64,000 nucleotides of DNA from Streptomyces sp. NBC_00557 (GTDB lineage: Bacteria; Actinomycetota; Actinomycetes; Streptomycetales; Streptomycetaceae). The stretch lies in contig NZ_CP107797.1 in assembly GCF_036345995.1 (NCBI RefSeq), positions 1 through 64,000 of the forward strand, in the 5' to 3' direction. Positions 52,128 to 60,265 of this stretch are shown here, piece after piece. Each line of letters starts with the position of its first letter. Position 1 is the first letter of the stretch. Both the position numbers and the translations under genes were made by a program. The notes under the pieces were generated by a model. That model was given only the letters and a program-made list of their open reading frames with translations, ran no database searches and had not been told where the DNA came from.

Positions 52128-54908
52128 TTACTCACCCCTAACCAGGTGGCCGGCCGTCGTGGGCGGGCCGTCGGGGGACAGGGCGAACGGCAGATCGCCG
52201 CGTCCGCTGATCCGGAGCTTGCGGTACACCTTCGTCAGGTGCTGCTCGACCGTGCTGACGGTGAGATACAGCTTCGCGGAGATCTCCCGGTTGGTCAGTC
52301 CCTGCGCCGCGAGCGTCGCCACCCGCTGCTCGGAACTGCTCAGCGTGCCCTCCAGCCGTTCCGGTCCCGGCCGCTCGGCGCGGTCCGGCGCGGGGTCGCT
52401 GAGCGGGGCGTCGGGCAGGATCTCCTTGCACAGCGCGGTCGCACCGCACTCCTTCGCCAGGTTCCACGCCGCCCTGATCGTCGCCGTCCCCTTCGCCGGG
52501 GCGCCCGCCTCCGACTGCCGGGCCCGGCCGAGATCGGCCATCGCGTGGGCGGTGGCCAGCCGGTCCCCGGAGCGGTGGAGTTCGTTCACCGCCTGTTCCA
52601 GCAGCGAGATCCGCTGCCGTGCCGGTCCGGTGGTCAGTGCCCGCTGGTGCAGCGAGACCCCGCGGACCCAGGGCCGGCGGGCGTCCGGCAGCGCCAGCTG
52701 CTGCAGCACCAGCTGCTCGGCCTGCTGGGACTTGCCCAGCCGCAGCAGCGCCTGGGCGGCGTCGGTGCGCCACGGCAGGCAGGCGGGCCGGTCGATGCCC
52801 TGGGCCTGCATGATCCGGCCGATGGTGAGGAAGTCGGTGAGCGCGGCCTGCGGCTGGTTGCCCGTCAGATGGTGCAGCCCGCGGGCGTGCAGGAAGGCGA
52901 GCCCGTCCAGGCTGTCCAGCAGGACCGCGGGCACCGGCCGGTCGCACAGCCGCGAGGCCTCGGTGTAGTGGCCCATGGCGCTGTGGGCGCGGATCAGCAC
53001 CGCCGTCGCCGCGTACGGCAGGCCCCCGCCACTGCGCTCCGGCAGCGACTGAAGGGCCCGGTCGGCGTAGGCGCGGGCCTCGGCCAGGTCGCCGATGCGC
53101 AGCAGCGCCTGCGCGTGCAGGGTGGCGAACACCGCGGCCCAGCCCGGCGCGTCACGCCGTTCCGCGTCCTCCAGCAGGGTGCGGCTCCAGGGGACGGCCC
53201 GCTCGGGATGGTCGGACAGCAGCAGCGAGCGCAGCGCCTGCACGATCGGCGTCATCGTCGCCTCGGCCGGACTGGCCGAGCGCAGCAGACGTTCGGCGGC
53301 GGAACCGGCGTCGATCACCATGTCCAGCGGCGAGGCGCCCGGTTCCTCCCCTTCGGGGTCACCGTCGCCGAGCAGGCGCGCCGCGTCGGTGAGGCGTCCC
53401 TGGAGCAGGAGCAGCTGGGACAGCGGCTGGGTGCCTTCGCCGTCGAGGCGGCCCTCGCGCAGCGCGGCGAGCGGGCCGGTGACCAGCCGCTCGGCGGCGG
53501 CCGGGTCGAAACGCCAGGTGACCTGGGCGAGCCGGATCGCCACACCGTCGCGCCGCACGTCGTCGGCGCACAGCCGGTGGGCCGCCTGCAGCAGGCCGAG
53601 GGCGCCGCGGCCGTCGTCCTCGGCGAGCAGGCTCTCGGCCGCGTCGCACAGCAGTTCCGTCTCCTCATCGGTGGCCGACCGGGCGGTACCGGCCACGGCG
53701 GCGGCGGACAGCAGGTGTCCGGCCGCCTCCACCGCCGGGCTGCCCCGGCGGTGCAGCAGCAGGGCCGCCCGGCGGTGGAGGGCGGCCAGGTCGGCGGGGG
53801 CGAGGGCGCCGAGGACCGCGTCGCCCACGGCGGGGTGCGCCAAGCCGGCGTCGTTCAGCAGACCCGCGCCGTGCAGGCCGGCCATGGCCTGCCGCACGGC
53901 GGGCGGCGCCAGGCCGGCCAGCTCCGCGATCCGCTCCGGCGTGGCGGCCTCGCCCAGCAGCGCGGCGGCCCGGGCGACCGCCGCCGCGGTGGCGCCGACG
54001 CGGTACAGACAGGCGTGGACGGCCTGGACGAAGGGGCCGTCGACGTCCGGGACCGGGCCGGCCGTGCAGCCGGTGGCCGCGGCACCGGCCGGGCCTGCGG
54101 CGGCAGGGGCGTGCGGCGCGGGCGCCGGCGGGCGGGTCCGGTCGGTGAGGACACGGGGCACCTCGGCCGCTGCCGGGGGCCAGGTGCCGTGGTGCGCCGG
54201 TGCGGTCGGTCCCGGGCGGGAGGCGGCGAAGCCGGCGGGGGCCGTGAGCGCGCGCTCCTGCAGAAGGGCACGCAGCAGGAGGGGGTTGCCGCCGCTGGTC
54301 TCGTACAGCAGCGAGGCGTGCTCGCGGCAGCCCGCGCGTTCGGCCAGTGCGGTCACCTCGGCCGGCCCGAGACGCTCCAGGCGGATGCGGCGGAACGTCG
54401 GCTGGCGCATCAGCTCGGTCGTGAACGCCGGGTCGCCGGCCTCGTGGTGGACCGTGGTGGCCACCACCAGCAGGATGCGCGAGGGCCGTGCGTAGCGGGC
54501 GAGGTACTGGAGGAAGGCGAGGGACTCGTCGTCGGCGTGGTGGACGTCGTCCAGGCACAGCACCAGCGGGCTGCTCTCGCTCATCTCGCGCAGCTCGGCA
54601 CAGAGGGCCTGCAGGTCCTCGATGCGCGGTGTCCGGTCCGCCGTGTTCTCCCACAGCGCCGGCCCGGACCGGCCGGCCAGCAGCTGGCGGACCACGCCCC
54701 ACGCGGTGGCGCGCTCGGCGGGGAAGCCGGTCGCGCACAGCACGACGGCCCCCGCGGCCGCGGCCTGTTCGACCAGCAGGTGCACGAGCGCGCTCTTGCC
54801 GCAGCCCGTGGGCCCCTCCACGAGGACCGTGCGGGAGTGCCCCTCCGCACAGTCCGTGAAGGAATCCGTCAGAGTCCTGATCGCCGTGGTCCTTCCGACC
54901 AACGTCAT
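52128..54908 (-). CDS. LAL-type LuxR regulator
   Basis: A 926-residue large ATP-binding LuxR regulator. It has Walker A EGPTGCGKSALVHLL near residue 34 and Walker B LVLCLDDVHHADDE near 120. A long helical TPR-like middle follows, then a C-terminal LuxR helix-turn-helix (SSEQRVATLAAQGLTNREISAKLYLTVSTVEQHLTKVYRKL, about 860-905). Such proteins switch on polyketide genes. Palindromes with CCCCTAC cores lie upstream and may be its targets. It seems complete. Confidence 0.93.
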   Translation of the reverse strand: MTLVGRTTAIRTLTDSFTDCAEGHSRTVLVEGPTGCGKSALVHLLVEQAAAAGAVVLCATGFPAERATAWGVVRQLLAGRSGPALWENTADRTPRIEDLQALCAELREMSESSPLVLCLDDVHHADDESLAFLQYLARYARPSRILLVVATTVHHEAGDPAFTTELMRQPTFRRIRLERLGPAEVTALAERAGCREHASLLYETSGGNPLLLRALLQERALTAPAGFAASRPGPTAPAHHGTWPPAAAEVPRVLTDRTRPPAPAPHAPAAAGPAGAAATGCTAGPVPDVDGPFVQAVHACLYRVGATAAAVARAAALLGEAATPERIAELAGLAPPAVRQAMAGLHGAGLLNDAGLAHPAVGDAVLGALAPADLAALHRRAALLLHRRGSPAVEAAGHLLSAAAVAGTARSATDEETELLCDAAESLLAEDDGRGALGLLQAAHRLCADDVRRDGVAIRLAQVTWRFDPAAAERLVTGPLAALREGRLDGEGTQPLSQLLLLQGRLTDAARLLGDGDPEGEEPGASPLDMVIDAGSAAERLLRSASPAEATMTPIVQALRSLLLSDHPERAVPWSRTLLEDAERRDAPGWAAVFATLHAQALLRIGDLAEARAYADRALQSLPERSGGGLPYAATAVLIRAHSAMGHYTEASRLCDRPVPAVLLDSLDGLAFLHARGLHHLTGNQPQAALTDFLTIGRIMQAQGIDRPACLPWRTDAAQALLRLGKSQQAEQLVLQQLALPDARRPWVRGVSLHQRALTTGPARQRISLLEQAVNELHRSGDRLATAHAMADLGRARQSEAGAPAKGTATIRAAWNLAKECGATALCKEILPDAPLSDPAPDRAERPGPERLEGTLSSSEQRVATLAAQGLTNREISAKLYLTVSTVEQHLTKVYRKLRISGRGDLPFALSPDGPPTTAGHLVRGE

Positions 54909-54955
54909 AGTCGCCCCGTCTCGGTTGGTCCACCCCTAACCTGGACCAGCCTGAC

Positions 54956-54977
54956 CACACCCCCTACAGGGGTGGTG
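54956..54977. promoter_or_regulatory. CCCCT-AC-AGGGG dyad upstream of the LAL gene
   Basis: CACACCCCCTACAGGGGTGG at 54956-54975 contains CCCCT (54961-54965) and AGGGG (54968-54972). A related CACCCCTAACC occurs at 54931 and again near 52133. Possible LuxR-type operator; function not shown. Confidence 0.4.
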
Positions 54978-55006
54978 GAGCCGTGGCGGAACGCGGCACG
55001 CGCCGG

Positions 55007-55282
55007 TCAGGGCTCGGTGCGCACCAGACCGGCGTCGCGCAGTTCGTCGACCCAGATGTCCATGTCCGCGAGGGTGTCGGCCGGTTCGGTGCCCCACAGC
55101 GACGCCAGCATGCGGGCCGCGGCGCCCACGTCACCGCTGTGCCGGCGCAGGGCGAGCCACATCGCCGTACCGACGGGACCGCAGCGCACCGCGCGGGCCG
55201 GTGCCGACGGCTCCGGCACCACGTCCAGGCGCCCCTGCGCGTCGACGCTCACGCTCAGTCCGGGCATCGGTTGAACTCGCAC
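55007..55282 (-). CDS. PqqD-family small protein (possible peptide-recognition element)
   Basis: A 91-residue protein from GTG 55282 after GGAGG. The fold pattern (short beta strands LSVSVDAQGRLDVV, then helices GTAMWLALRRHSGDVGAAARML and MDIWVDELRDAGLV) matches PqqD-like proteins, which bind leader peptides in RiPP pathways. No RiPP precursor or radical enzyme is adjacent, so its job in this cluster is open. Confidence 0.65.
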   Translation of the reverse strand: MRVQPMPGLSVSVDAQGRLDVVPEPSAPARAVRCGPVGTAMWLALRRHSGDVGAAARMLASLWGTEPADTLADMDIWVDELRDAGLVRTEP

Positions 55283-55736
55283 ACGTACCTCCAGCCCGCG
55301 AGCGGCCCACGGCTTACCAGGTCGTCGGATTCACGCGCGGCGACGTACACCGGAAAACGGAATGCCGTCCGGGGGCGCCAGAGCGGTGAGAACCAGGAAT
55401 CCATCCTGGTGGGTGCGGTCGGGCCTGGCAACGGTCCGTACCCCCCTACAAGGAGGTGTGCGAACAGCCCTGTACGTAGGGGTGTAGTGCGCGTTTCACC
55501 AGTGCGCCCCCGGCGGCGAGGGCCGGGCGAATGAATCCGGCCGAAATCAATTCAAGAAAAGCGGCAGGAATTGGCTGAAGCTTTTCGGAATGCCTTCACG
55601 GAACGTGAGAAAGCGCGAAGTGATTTCCCCGGGTCCGCTGTGTTTCACCCGTGCTCCATCGCCTCTCCAGCAGTGGCGGGCATGGTTTCGGTGACGGCTG
55701 TACGGGATGACGAACCATGAGGAAGGACCTCTCGTC
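55283..55736. other. Long intergenic region with CCCCTAC/GTAGGGG sites
   Basis: About 450 bases without a supported gene, upstream of both the PqqD-like gene (minus) and the SnoaL-like gene (plus). It holds the dyad at 55443-55482 and is otherwise plain. Confidence 0.5.
55443..55482. promoter_or_regulatory. CCCCTAC...GTAGGGG dyad between PqqD-like and SnoaL-like genes
   Basis: 7-bp perfect arms (55443-55449 and 55476-55482) separated by 26 bases, similar to the site in front of the LAL gene. A candidate LAL operator. Confidence 0.4.
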
Positions 55737-56096
55737 ATGGCGCCCACGTTGACCGAGCCCCTCAGCGGGGTGCTGCACCAGCTCCTTACCGCGCGCTGCC
55801 TGCGCGAGCGCAACAAGGAACTCGTCCTCGAACTGGTCGCGGCGGGCAACCGGGGCGAGGTCAACCGGCTCACCCGGCACTGGGCGGGTCCCGGCGGCCC
55901 GGGCGGGCGGGCCCTGCCCGACGGGCTCGGGCTGACGGTCGAGAGCGTCCTCGCCGACGGTGACGTCGTCGTGCTGCGGGCGACCGCCCGTGCCGGACGC
56001 GAGACCTGGTCGCTGGTCGCCGAACTCCGGTTCGACGCGGCGGGGCGGGTCGCCCACGTCCACGACATCCTGGTGCCCGGCGCGCAGCAGCGCTGA
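55737..56096 (+). CDS. SnoaL/NTF2-like protein, possible cyclase
   Basis: About 119 residues from ATG 55737 (GAGGAAGGA upstream); ATG 55707 is an alternative. The fold pattern (RNKELVLELVAAGNRGEVNRLTRHW, then DVVVLRATARAGR and LVAELRFDAAGRVAHVHDI) matches SnoaL-like polyketide cyclases and related hydratases. The family's catalytic His/Asp positions cannot be confirmed. It has a single domain. Confidence 0.7.
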   Translation: MAPTLTEPLSGVLHQLLTARCLRERNKELVLELVAAGNRGEVNRLTRHWAGPGGPGGRALPDGLGLTVESVLADGDVVVLRATARAGRETWSLVAELRFDAAGRVAHVHDILVPGAQQR

Positions 56097-56206
56097 ATCG
56101 GACCTCGGCTTCCGGGGCTCCGGCGGAGTTCGAGCGCGCCTCGGCCGGTTCTCGAGCGGCGGACGCCACCGTCGGCCCCTACCGCCGCAGGAGAGGGGGA
56201 CGGCCC

Positions 56207-56833
56207 GTGAGGGTGGCGTCCGGCTGGGCCGGGCTATTACGGCGTAATAGGGAAGCGGGCCACTCCGCCCTGAGGGGGCGGCCCGTCGTGGTCGACCCGG
56301 ACGGCGACACGGCCGTGCTGTTCGCCTCCGGGCCGGGGGTCAGGCCTGCCGTGGCGCGGACCCTGTACGGGGCGTGCTCCGAGTTCCGCGCCGCGTTCGA
56401 CGCGACGTGCCGGGTGGCGGACCGGCGGCTGCCGGTGCCGCTGGCCGCCGCCGTGTTCGCCCCGCAGGACGGTGTCGACGCCCGCCTGCTGCACCGCGCC
56501 GAGTTCCGCCGCACCGCTCTGTTCGCCTACCAGGTGGCGCTGTTCCGGCTGTGGCGGGAGTGGGACGTGCCGCGGGTCGCAGCGGTCGCCGGTGAGGGCG
56601 CGGGCGCCTGCGCCGCGGCGTACGTGGCGGGCGTGCTCGGTCTCGACGAGGCAATACGGCTGCTCGTGTCGGGGCGCCGACTGCACGAGCACGGCGCGAC
56701 GCGCGCCGAGCGAGCCCTGTGCGCCGGCGGGTTCGACCGCGTACTGCGCTGCGCTCCGGACCACGAGAACCTCGACGCCATGCTGATGCCGGGCGGCGTA
56801 CGGCGGCTGCGTCCGGACCTGCTGGGCGGCTGA
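56207..56833 (+). CDS. Half-length acyltransferase-like protein, catalytic Ser missing
   Basis: A 208-residue protein from GTG 56207, supported by AGGAGAGGGG. It follows the first half of a PKS acyltransferase: a degenerate FASGPGVRP start, then RTALFAYQVALFRLWREWDV and AAYVAGVLGLDEAIRLLVSGRR. The nucleophile motif GHSxG reads GEGAG near residue 126-130, so the Ser is Gly. The C-terminal half with the catalytic His is absent. A perfect 17-bp palindrome lies in its 5' coding part and creates a rare TTA leucine codon, which could make it bldA-dependent. Confidence 0.65.
   Translation: MRVASGWAGLLRRNREAGHSALRGRPVVVDPDGDTAVLFASGPGVRPAVARTLYGACSEFRAAFDATCRVADRRLPVPLAAAVFAPQDGVDARLLHRAEFRRTALFAYQVALFRLWREWDVPRVAAVAGEGAGACAAAYVAGVLGLDEAIRLLVSGRRLHEHGATRAERALCAGGFDRVLRCAPDHENLDAMLMPGGVRRLRPDLLGG
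56234..56250. repeat. Isolated perfect 17-bp palindrome inside the acyltransferase-like gene
   Basis: CTATTACGGCGTAATAG, identical to the parB-associated sites 31 kb away. It is read as Leu-Leu-Arg-Arg-Asn-Arg in the gene. Confidence 0.85.
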
Positions 56834-57373
56834 GGGCCGCGCGGGCGACGCCGGGTGACGGGCCGGTGGCCCGCGGTACCGCGCGAGCAGGTGTCCGCCC
56901 CGGATGAGCGCAGGTCGGGGACCGTTCGCGGACGGCTGGAGAAAACGGACGGACGGGACGCGGCGGAGCTAGCGTGGGGAGGCTGAGTGTGAGGGGACGG
57001 CCATGGGAGAGCGCCACAGCGGCCGGCGGGTACCGCAGCAGGAGCCGCAGCGGGAGCCGGAGGCGTATCTCCGCCGGATGCCAGGGACGCCGGCGTGTGG
57101 CGGGCAGGGGCCGCGGGGATACGCCGTGCGGTTCAGCGGGGCGCCACAGGCACTCCCGGTGACCTCCCCTGACGCCCGGGTCCGCCGCCGGGTGCCGCGT
57201 CCCCGCGGCGGACCCGCCAAGCCGATCCCGGACGAGGGGACGGTCCGGGGCCCGTCCCGCGGCGGCGCGTCCGCCCAGGCCGCTCCGCCTTCTCGGCCGG
57301 CCCGCGGTACCGCCCGCTGAAGCCGCGGGCGGAACACGTCCGTTGCGTACCGGTTGTCCAGGAGGGGGTGGCG
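56834..57373. other. Region between the acyltransferase-like and second didomain genes
   Basis: About 540 bases. The only plausible ORF is at 57003-57320. Nothing else is supported. Confidence 0.4.
57003..57320 (+). CDS. Doubtful small basic ORF
   Basis: 105 residues from ATG 57003, after GAGGGGACGG, a good ribosome site. The product is rich in Arg, Pro and Gly with no recognisable fold (SPDARVRRRVPRPRGGPAKP). It may be chance, since any GC-rich frame looks like this. Kept because of the start signal. Confidence 0.3.
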   Translation: MGERHSGRRVPQQEPQREPEAYLRRMPGTPACGGQGPRGYAVRFSGAPQALPVTSPDARVRRRVPRPRGGPAKPIPDEGTVRGPSRGGASAQAAPPSRPARGTAR

Positions 57374-59467
57374 ATGAACGACGGCCGGCCTACCGGCGTG
57401 TGCGCGGTGATCGACCCCGAGCGCGGCGCTCACGGCGCCCTCGAACTGCGCGGGCCACTGGACGCCGCCTGCTTCCACCAGGCCCTGCACCGCATCGCCG
57501 AGAGCCGCCCGGACACCCGGCAGACGGGGCCCCGGCTGCTGCGACACGGCCCCGAGCTGCACACCGTCGTACTCCCAGGCGACGACGGCGAGCCGGCGCC
57601 CTATCCCGTCGGTCTGCTCGCCGACCTGCTCACCGCCGTCCCCGGCCCTCTCCCCGGCGCACGGCCCGGCGCCGTACCCTCCGCGGCGGCGGGCGACCGG
57701 CCCTGCGGGACGCTGCCGCGCACCGAGCCGGTCACCGCCCTGCAGCAACAGCGGCTCGCCGACGCCCTGGCCCGGCCCGACCACCAGGTCGAGCAGATCG
57801 TCTGGCGCTGGTACGGCCCCCTGGACACCGCCCGTTTCGAGGCGGCCTGGCAGGCCGTCGGGGAGCGCGAGAGCGTGCTGCGCACCGGCTTCCTGTGGGA
57901 TCCGCGGCCGCGTTCCGTCGTCTTCGAGCGCGCCGCCCCGGACGTCGTCCGCCACCGGCACGTCACGGTGATCCGGCGCGCCGCGCTGCTCGCCCGCGAA
58001 CGTGCCCGCGCCTTCGACCTGCGCCGCCCCGGACCCCTGCGGGTGGCGCTGCTGGACAGCGGCCCCGCGGACGCGGCGGCGCCCTTCACCGACGTGCTCC
58101 TCACCTATCACCGTGCCCTGCTCGACAGCTGGAGCGTCCGGCTGCTGATGCGCGAGTGCTGCCGCGCCTACCTCGCCGACGGGGTGCTGCCCGGCGGCGA
58201 ACGCCGTCCCGACCTCGGCGACTGCGCCCGCTGGCTCGGCGCCCAGGACCTCGGCCCGGCCGGCGACTTCTGGCGCAGGCCCGCCCGCCGGTCCGCACCG
58301 GTGCCGCCCCCGCCCGCCCCGGCGGCCCCTCCCCCCGGCAGCGGTGGCACCGGCGTGCACCGCACCACCCTGTCCCCGGTCGAGAGCGACGGCCTGGCGC
58401 GCTGGGCGGCCCACTGGGGCGTCGCCGAGAGCAGCGTGCTGCAAGCGGTGTGGGCGATGCTCCTGTACCGCGCGTCCGGCGCCGCGCCCCGGCCCGCCGT
58501 CGTCGGCTTCGGCCTGGACTTCCCGGGGCGCGGACTGCTCCTGGAGGGCATCGAGGGTGTTCCCGGTCCGTTCGAGAACGCGCTGCCCGTCACGGTCGCC
58601 GTCGACGCCACGCTGGGCCTGCCCGGACTGCTGCGCGAACTGCGCGACCACGTCCTGGACATGGCCGCGTACGAATGGGTCGCCGCCGGGGAGCTGGACC
58701 CCGGCCGCGGCGGCGGGTCGCGGGCCGGCGGCCTGCTCGCCTTCGACTGCGGTCCGCGTCCCGAGGAGTCGTACGGCGACGCGCTCGCCGCGCAGGGAAT
58801 CCGCCTGGAGGAGCGCGAGGCGACCGGATCGCCCGCCGGGTACGCCCTCCGGCTGCGCGCCGGCCACGACGCCCGCCGAGCTCTCGTGCTGACCTGTGTG
58901 TACGACCGTGACCTCGTCGACGGCGGGACCGCCCGCACGCTGCTGGTGCACGCCGTACGGCTGCTGCGCCTGCTGCCCTGCGCCGCGACCGGGGCAACCA
59001 CCGTCGCAGACGTACTGGCCTGGCTGCCGGATGCCGTCACGCCCCGGGTACCGGACGGTCCCGTCGCCCGTGAGGCGTCGCCGCTGGTGTCGCTGCGCGC
59101 CGCCGCGGAGCCCGCGGCGGCGACCGTGTGCCTGGTCGACGTGCCGGGCGCGCCGCGCACGGGCCACTGGGAACTGGTGCGGCACTACCGCGGGCCGGAG
59201 GCGCTGACCGCGCTCCGGCCGACCGCCGGTGCCGAGGCCGCCGCTTCGGCCGTGGCCCTGGGCCGGCTGGCCCGCTCGCGCGGCCGGCTGGTCCTCGGTG
59301 GCTACGCCGGTGCCGGCGCCCTCGCCTGCGAACTGGCCCGGCGGATCACAGGGTTCGGGGCCCGCCCGCCCCTGGTCGTGGTCGGCGGCACCTGCGACGA
59401 CCCGGACGGGCCCAGGGTCTTGGCGGGGGCCCTGCAGGAAGCGAGCGCGTCAGCCGCGCGGTACTGA
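57374..59467 (+). CDS. Condensation-like + thioesterase-like didomain, probable pseudo-enzyme 2
   Basis: A 697-residue paralogue of the protein at 42859, starting at ATG 57374 (GGAGGGGG upstream). Same layout: condensation fold to about residue 555 (LQQQRLADALARPDHQVEQI, LDTARFEAAWQAVGERESVL, LQAVWAMLLYRASG), then a short thioesterase-like tail. The catalytic motif again reads HRALLDS at 246-252, so the second His is Arg. The tail's GxSxG is GYAGAG, so the nucleophile is lost. That both copies share both losses suggests a conserved non-catalytic role. Confidence 0.78.
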   Translation: MNDGRPTGVCAVIDPERGAHGALELRGPLDAACFHQALHRIAESRPDTRQTGPRLLRHGPELHTVVLPGDDGEPAPYPVGLLADLLTAVPGPLPGARPGAVPSAAAGDRPCGTLPRTEPVTALQQQRLADALARPDHQVEQIVWRWYGPLDTARFEAAWQAVGERESVLRTGFLWDPRPRSVVFERAAPDVVRHRHVTVIRRAALLARERARAFDLRRPGPLRVALLDSGPADAAAPFTDVLLTYHRALLDSWSVRLLMRECCRAYLADGVLPGGERRPDLGDCARWLGAQDLGPAGDFWRRPARRSAPVPPPPAPAAPPPGSGGTGVHRTTLSPVESDGLARWAAHWGVAESSVLQAVWAMLLYRASGAAPRPAVVGFGLDFPGRGLLLEGIEGVPGPFENALPVTVAVDATLGLPGLLRELRDHVLDMAAYEWVAAGELDPGRGGGSRAGGLLAFDCGPRPEESYGDALAAQGIRLEEREATGSPAGYALRLRAGHDARRALVLTCVYDRDLVDGGTARTLLVHAVRLLRLLPCAATGATTVADVLAWLPDAVTPRVPDGPVAREASPLVSLRAAAEPAAATVCLVDVPGAPRTGHWELVRHYRGPEALTALRPTAGAEAAASAVALGRLARSRGRLVLGGYAGAGALACELARRITGFGARPPLVVVGGTCDDPDGPRVLAGALQEASASAARY

Positions 59468-59643
59468 GGCGCAGGGGAGAGGGGGGCCGCGGGCCGGCCG
59501 GGGCCGGTGGTGACGCCTCTGCGCGTCGGGCATCGCCCGGGGACCGGGGCGCGGCGGAGCGGTGCGGCGTGCGCGAGCTCCAAGGTGCGGTGCCCGGAGC
59601 CGCCGGGCGGGCGAAGGCGGCCGTGTGCCGTGCCGGCGGAGTT

Positions 59644-59871
59644 TCAGGCGCCGTGCGAAGCCCGGGACTTGCCCGCCGCGCGGTGCCGGGTGAGGGCTCG
59701 AACGGCGGCCCAGGCCGCCGAGGCGGCCCCGGCCAGCGAGACCGCCGAGGCGAGCGAGGCCGTCAGGAGGGTGTCCGAGCCGTCGAGGTCGGGTGAGGGC
59801 GACCGGGTGGGGGCGGAGGCCGCCATCGGGGCGGGCGGGCGGGTGCGGTGCTGGATCGGGGTGTGCGTCAT
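59644..59871 (-). CDS. Small single-span membrane protein
   Basis: 75 residues from ATG 59871 after AGAGGTGA. A basic, Pro/Ala-rich start is followed by one hydrophobic stretch (TLLTASLASAVSLAGAASAA, about 34-53) and a basic end. It is not recognised. It is 8 bases from the upstream 34-residue ORF in the same direction and divergent from the XRE-TPR regulator. Confidence 0.5.
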   Translation of the reverse strand: MTHTPIQHRTRPPAPMAASAPTRSPSPDLDGSDTLLTASLASAVSLAGAASAAWAAVRALTRHRAAGKSRASHGA

Positions 59872-59879
59872 GATCACCT

Positions 59880-59984
59880 CTACGGCCAGTCGATGTCGTC
59901 GTCGGAGGGTGTGGCGCGGATCGGTCCCGGTCGGCCGGAGCGGCCCTGGCGGGCAGCGCGGCGGGCAGGAACCGACTGCTTCAT
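59880..59984 (-). CDS. 34-residue peptide ORF, possible signal or precursor peptide
   Basis: ATG 59984 follows CGGGAG at 7 bases. The product starts with a basic stretch (MKQSVPARRAARQGR) and ends SDDDIDWP, a contrasting acidic tail with one Trp, without a hydrophobic signal sequence. It is immediately upstream of the membrane-protein ORF and divergent from an XRE-TPR regulator. That layout is seen in RRNPP quorum systems, so it could be a signal precursor. It could also be chance. Confidence 0.4.
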   Translation of the reverse strand: MKQSVPARRAARQGRSGRPGPIRATPSDDDIDWP

Positions 59985-60265
59985 GGACGACTCCCGTGGA
60001 CACGGACGGGAACAGCTCCCGTGGCATGGGGGCGGCCTGGTGCGCAGGCACCGCCGCTGACGCTCGAGATCGTGCCCGTATCCGGTGGAGGACCGCTCGA
60101 GGAACGCACGAGAGCCCCGTGAGATCCGCACGAGACCCAGGGCACGGCGCCTGGCAAAACATTGCCCGGCTGTTGCCCGCCGCCCTACGCTCGTGGCGAC
60201 TTTCGGTGGCTCGCCGGTTCCGCCCCGCGGCCGCCCCCACTCGTCCGTCCCCAGGGAATGGTCAC

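Noticed and set aside
52056..55274. 1072-codon plus-strand open frame opposite the LAL gene
   Set aside because: Low-complexity translation without domains, fully antisense to the LAL regulator.
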